This document shows positions 60,954 through 64,000 of a DNA stretch of 64,000 nucleotides, piece after piece. How positions within the stretch are numbered: position 1 is the first letter of the stretch; each line of letters starts with the position of its first letter. Under the pieces are notes generated by a model. It made no database searches. It was not told the origin of the DNA and saw only the letters and a list, made by a program, of their open reading frames with translations. The position numbers and the translations under genes were made by a program. The DNA lies in assembly GCA_016720075.1 (NCBI GenBank), contig JADJXW010000021.1, forward strand, positions 1 to 64,000, read 5' to 3'. Origin of the DNA: Pseudomonadota bacterium. Lineage in GTDB: Bacteria > Pseudomonadota > Gammaproteobacteria > Steroidobacterales > Steroidobacteraceae.

Positions 60954-62000
60954 TCAGCAACAATCGCGCGCGTCGGTCTGCTGCTGCGTTTCGGATTCGA
61001 TCTTCAGCCGCGCGAGCAGGTTGCGGTCGCGCTCCACATCGGGGTTGCCCGTGGTCAGCAGCTTCTCGCCGTAGAAAATGGAATTGGCGCCGGCCATGAA
61101 GGCCATCGCCTGCAGCTCATCGCTCATGCCTTCGCGGCCGGCCGACAGTCGCACCTGCGCCTGCGGCATCAGGATGCGCGCAACGGCAATCGTGCGCACG
61201 AATTCGAAACCATCCACGCTGGCAGGCGCGTCGCCTGTCGTCGCCGCATTGGCCAGCGGCGTGCCTTTCACCTGCACCAGCTGGTTGATCGGCACGCTGT
61301 GCGGATGTTCGGGCAGGTTCGCGAGCGTCACCAGCATGCCGGCGCGATCGGTGCGCGTCTCGCCCATGCCGACGATGCCGCCGCTGCATACCTTCAGGTC
61401 CGCATTGCGCACGGCCTCGAGCGTGTCGAGACGGTGCTGGTAGGTGCGCGTCGAGATGATCTTCTTGTAGAAGTCCTCGGAGCTGTCGACATTGTGGTTG
61501 TAGTAGTCGAGGCCCGCGTCCTTCAGTTCCACCGCCTGCTCGGGCGTCAGCATGCCCAGCGTGGCGCAGGATTCGAGGCCCAGCGCCTTCACCTCGCGGA
61601 TCATCAATGCCACGCGTTCGATGTCCTTCTTCTTGGGCGAGCGGAAGGCCGCGCCCATGCAGAAGCGCGTGGCACCGGCGGCCTGCGCGCGCCGCGCAGC
61701 CTCCACCACCTGTTCCACCGGCAGCATGTCGTCACGCGCCACGCCGGTTTCGTAGTGGATGCTCTGCGGGCAGTAGCCGCAGTCCTCGGGGCAGCCGCCG
61801 GTCTTGATCGACAGCAGCGTGCTCATCTGCACGCGGTTCGGTGCGTGGAAGGCGCGGTGCACCTGCTGCGCGCGGAACATCAGGTCCATGAACGGCAGGT
61901 CGAACAGCGCTTCCACCTCGCCCAGGCGCCAGTCGTGGCGCTGCCATGCCGGGGGTTCGCCAGCAGGATGATCGGCCAGATGCTGGACCTCGGCGTTCAT
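60954..62000 (-). CDS. bioB: Biotin synthase
   Basis: ATG 62000 follows GGAG. The 348-residue radical-SAM enzyme has the cluster CPEDCGYC (Cys 70, 74, 77) within KTGGCPEDCGYCPQSIHYET. CMGAAFRSPKKKDIERV, DYYNHNVDSSEDFYKKIIST and VCSGGIVGMGETRTDRAGML contain the second cluster ligands. First gene of bioBFHCD; a BirA-like operator lies 90-120 bp upstream. No bioA is seen in the window. Confidence 0.97.
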   Translation of the reverse strand: MNAEVQHLADHPAGEPPAWQRHDWRLGEVEALFDLPFMDLMFRAQQVHRAFHAPNRVQMSTLLSIKTGGCPEDCGYCPQSIHYETGVARDDMLPVEQVVEAARRAQAAGATRFCMGAAFRSPKKKDIERVALMIREVKALGLESCATLGMLTPEQAVELKDAGLDYYNHNVDSSEDFYKKIISTRTYQHRLDTLEAVRNADLKVCSGGIVGMGETRTDRAGMLVTLANLPEHPHSVPINQLVQVKGTPLANAATTGDAPASVDGFEFVRTIAVARILMPQAQVRLSAGREGMSDELQAMAFMAGANSIFYGEKLLTTGNPDVERDRNLLARLKIESETQQQTDARDCC

Positions 62001-62067
62001 GCATATCTCCGCGAATCGATGGGTTTCAGGGAGGGCCTTCGCGGCCCGCTTCCCTCAGTGTCAGGGC

Positions 62068-62808
62068 ATGTTCAGCAGGCTGCTCGACACTGTCAACCTG
62101 CGGAATCTCTCCTGGTTGACAATTGGACAATATTTGACCACCGCGCTGGTGCCGCCGCGCTGCCTGCTCTGCGATGGGCCGGGGCAGCGGGGTAACGAGC
62201 TTTGGGGCCTGGACCTGTGCCACTGGTGCGAGGCGGCCTGCCCGCCGGCCGGGGAACCGCAGCGTGGGGTCGCGGAACTCGCCGCGCCCGCGGTGGCGCT
62301 CGACGGCGTCCGGGCCCTCTTTCTATATGACGATCCGGTCGACCGCCTGATCACAGGGCTCAAGTTCCGCGGTGACCTGGCCGGCGCGCGGGTCCTGGGC
62401 ACGCTGCTGGCGCGGCGCCTGCTCGCGCAGGGTTTTCGGCTGCCACAGGTCCTGGTGCCCCTGCCGCTGCATGCGGCGCGCTACCGGGAGCGCGGCTTCA
62501 ACCAGGCAGCCGTCATCGCCGCGCATGTGGCCTCACGCACCGGCGTGCCCGTCGACTCTTCATTGCTGCGCCGGGTGCGCGCCACGGCACCGCAGACCAC
62601 CCTCAGCGCCGCCGAGCGGCGCCGCAACTGCGAGGGCGCCTTTTCGATCGTGCCGGGGCGCCATGTGCCGGGCCGGATCGCGCTGCTCGACGATGTGATG
62701 ACCACCGGCAGCACCGCGGCGGCAGCGGCGGGCGCGCTGCGCGAGGCCGGCGCCCGGCATGTGGAACTGTGGGTCTGCGCGGTGGCCAGCCTCGGGACAA
62801 GCCGCTGA
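62068..62808 (+). CDS. comF: ComF-family phosphoribosyltransferase-like protein
   Basis: From ATG 62068 the protein has 246 residues. It has zinc-finger cysteines (RCLLCDGPGQ and DLCHWCEAACPP), then VLVPLPLHAARYRERGFNQA, and the PRPP-binding motif RIALLDDVMTTGSTAAAAAG. It acts in DNA uptake or recombination. The first 22 codons use atypical AT-ending codons and cover the BirA-like site, so TTG 62134 may be the real start. Divergent from bioB. Confidence 0.87.
   Translation: MFSRLLDTVNLRNLSWLTIGQYLTTALVPPRCLLCDGPGQRGNELWGLDLCHWCEAACPPAGEPQRGVAELAAPAVALDGVRALFLYDDPVDRLITGLKFRGDLAGARVLGTLLARRLLAQGFRLPQVLVPLPLHAARYRERGFNQAAVIAAHVASRTGVPVDSSLLRRVRATAPQTTLSAAERRRNCEGAFSIVPGRHVPGRIALLDDVMTTGSTAAAAAGALREAGARHVELWVCAVASLGTSR
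62091..62121. promoter_or_regulatory. BirA-like biotin operator between bioB and comF
   Basis: TGTCAACC (62091-62098) and GGTTGACA (62114-62121) are perfect 8-bp inverted arms separated by 15 bp. This matches the known BirA operator form (TTGTAAACC-N14/15-GGTTTACAA) apart from A/C changes at one position per arm. Each arm contains TTGACA reading outward, as a possible -35 element. Spacing and position upstream of bioB make biotin repression likely. Confidence 0.72.
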
Positions 62809-62834
62809 TCTGATAAGATTTCCGGCCCCTCACG

Positions 62835-63755
62835 GTGTCCGTCGTGGCCCGCAGCGAAACCGAAATCCCCGCCTATCTCCCCACCAGCCGCCTGCGCCAG
62901 TTCTACGAACTGACCAAGCCGCGCGTGGTGGCGCTGATCGTGCTCACATCGGTGGTGGGCTCGCTGCTGGCAACCCGCGGCATGCCGCCGCTCGGGCGCC
63001 TGATCTGGGGCAACCTCGGCATTGGCCTGGCCGCCGCCAGCGCGGCGGCGCTCAACCAGATCCTCGATGCGCGCATCGACGCCACCATGGCCCGCACGCG
63101 CATGCGACCCCTGCCCACCGGCGCGCTCAACGAACGCGAGGCGCTCATCTTCGCGCTGCTGCTGGGCGCGGCCTCGATGCTGATGCTGTGGCTGCTGGTG
63201 AACCCGCTCACCGCGGTGCTCACCTTCGCCTCGCTCATCGGCTATGCGGTGATCTACACGCTGTGGCTGAAGCGCGCCACGCCGCAGAACATCGTCATCG
63301 GCGGCGCCGCCGGCGCCGCGCCGCCCGTGCTGGGCTGGATCGCCATCACCAACAGCTTCGATCCGCACGCGCTGCTGCTGTTCCTGATCATCTTCACCTG
63401 GACGCCGCCGCATTTCTGGGCGCTGGCCATCGCACGGCGCGACGACTACGCCAAGGTGAACATCCCCATGCTGCCGGTGACGCATGGCGTGGAGTTCACG
63501 CGGCTGCATGTGCTGCTCTACACCATCATCCTCGCGCTGGTGACGCTGCTGCCCTGGCTCACCGGCATGAGCGGCCTTGTGTACCTGGCCGCGGCGCTGG
63601 TGCTGAACGCGCTGTTCCTGCGCCAGGTCATCCAGCTGAAGCGCTCCACCGCGCGCGAACTGCCGATGCGCGTGTTCCGGTTCTCGGTGCAGTACCTGAT
63701 GTGGCTGTTCCTCGCGCTGCTCGCCGACCACTACGTGATCATCGGAGTTGCCTGA
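62835..63755 (+). CDS. cyoE: Protoheme IX farnesyltransferase (heme O synthase)
   Basis: The start is GTG 62835. The 306-residue membrane protein farnesylates heme B to heme O. Visible motifs: FYELTKPRVVALIVLTSVVG, AALNQILDARIDATMARTRM and the loop IIFTWTPPHFWALAIARRDD. Its product is used by ctaA at 50.5 kb. It overlaps the dsbA-like gene by 1 bp. Confidence 0.96.
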   Translation: MSVVARSETEIPAYLPTSRLRQFYELTKPRVVALIVLTSVVGSLLATRGMPPLGRLIWGNLGIGLAAASAAALNQILDARIDATMARTRMRPLPTGALNEREALIFALLLGAASMLMLWLLVNPLTAVLTFASLIGYAVIYTLWLKRATPQNIVIGGAAGAAPPVLGWIAITNSFDPHALLLFLIIFTWTPPHFWALAIARRDDYAKVNIPMLPVTHGVEFTRLHVLLYTIILALVTLLPWLTGMSGLVYLAAALVLNALFLRQVIQLKRSTARELPMRVFRFSVQYLMWLFLALLADHYVIIGVA

Positions 63756-64000
63756 TGCGAAACCGCCTGCGTGCCGCGTTCGCCCTTTTGTTCTCGCTGC
63801 TGCTGCCGCTGGCCGCGCAGGCGCAGCTGCGCTGGCAGGAAGGCCAGCACTACAAGCTGCTGCCGCAGCCCGCGCCCACATCCGTGCCGGCCGGGAAGAT
63901 CGAGGTCACCGAGGTGTTCTCCTACGGCTGCATCTACTGCTATCGCGCGAAGGATGCGATCGGCCAGCTCGCCGCCGAGCTGCCCGCCGATGCGGTGATG
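63755..64000 (+). CDS. dsbA: DsbA-like thiol:disulfide interchange protein, N-terminal part
   Basis: The first 82 residues are present; the gene runs off the right edge. A signal peptide (FALLFSLLLPLAAQAQ) precedes HYKLLPQPAPTSVPAGKIEV and the active site FSYGCIYCYRAKDAI (Cys59 and Cys62). The CIYC dipeptide differs from the usual CPHC, which may shift redox potential. It probably introduces disulfides in periplasmic proteins. Confidence 0.87.
   Translation, partial: MRNRLRAAFALLFSLLLPLAAQAQLRWQEGQHYKLLPQPAPTSVPAGKIEVTEVFSYGCIYCYRAKDAIGQLAAELPADAVM

Noticed and set aside
1..64000. tRNA, rRNA, insertion sequence or prophage
   Set aside because: I found no cloverleaf with a T-loop consensus, no rRNA stretch, and no transposase, integrase or phage structural gene on either strand.

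Overview
The window looks like chromosomal DNA of a high-GC, aerobic gammaproteobacterium. Supporting signs are the gmk-rpoZ-spoT-ridA-recG order, ubiA, a bioBFHCD cluster, an aa3-type cytochrome oxidase operon with heme A synthesis, and a large TonB receptor. Steroidobacterales/Nevskiales-like lineages are a reasonable guess, but I cannot fix the genus from sequence alone. No tRNA, rRNA, insertion sequence, prophage or CRISPR array was seen.

Layout. (1) 1-9.8 kb, minus strand: a polysaccharide operon with a FemAB/BcsL-like acyltransferase, initiating sugar-phosphate transferase, NodB deacetylase, unknown protein, WecG/TagA glycosyltransferase, O-antigen ligase/polymerase, sulfotransferase, flippase and a cut gene. 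(2) 10-16.2 kb: three paralogous exported proteins built from Ig-like (He_PIG-type) repeats plus a C-terminal Fn3-like domain. A TylF-like methyltransferase and a secreted beta-helix protein lie among them. Two of the three Ig genes have clear cyclic-di-GMP-I (GEMM) riboswitches in their leaders. ugd at 16.2-17.5 kb supplies UDP-glucuronate. (3) 17.6-25.2 kb: gltA, M48 protease, rpmE, an operon PP2C-rph-rdgB-hemW, and yicC. (4) 25.3-28.6 kb: an antitoxin remnant, a three-gene type IV pilin cassette and a heme-binding-like protein. (5) 28.7-35.8 kb: glgP, a wHTH-TPR regulator, mddA, and an M13 peptidase. (6) 36-42.5 kb: gmk-rpoZ-spoT-ridA-recG-ubiA. (7) 42.5-49.4 kb: a Tat-exported unknown, a flavoprotein/cytochrome c pair of the p-cresol methylhydroxylase type, an NTF2-like protein, and a TonB receptor with a Fur-like site. 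(8) 49.4-57.2 kb: a prolyl-hydroxylase-like protein and the cytochrome oxidase genes with their assembly factors. (9) 57.4-64 kb: bioBFHCD, comF, cyoE and the start of a dsbA-like gene. A BirA-like operator sits between bioB and comF.

The most notable region is 2.8-16.2 kb. It resembles a c-di-GMP-controlled surface matrix module: polysaccharide synthesis joined to a riboswitch-controlled family of Ig/Fn3 proteins. The region also carries four clear coding lesions: an amber codon in the sugar transferase, two opposite-sign frameshifts in the ligase, and one frameshift in the largest Ig protein. Almost all housekeeping genes in the remaining 50 kb read cleanly. Either the matrix module is being lost or switched off, or the assembly is locally faulty; raw reads would decide.
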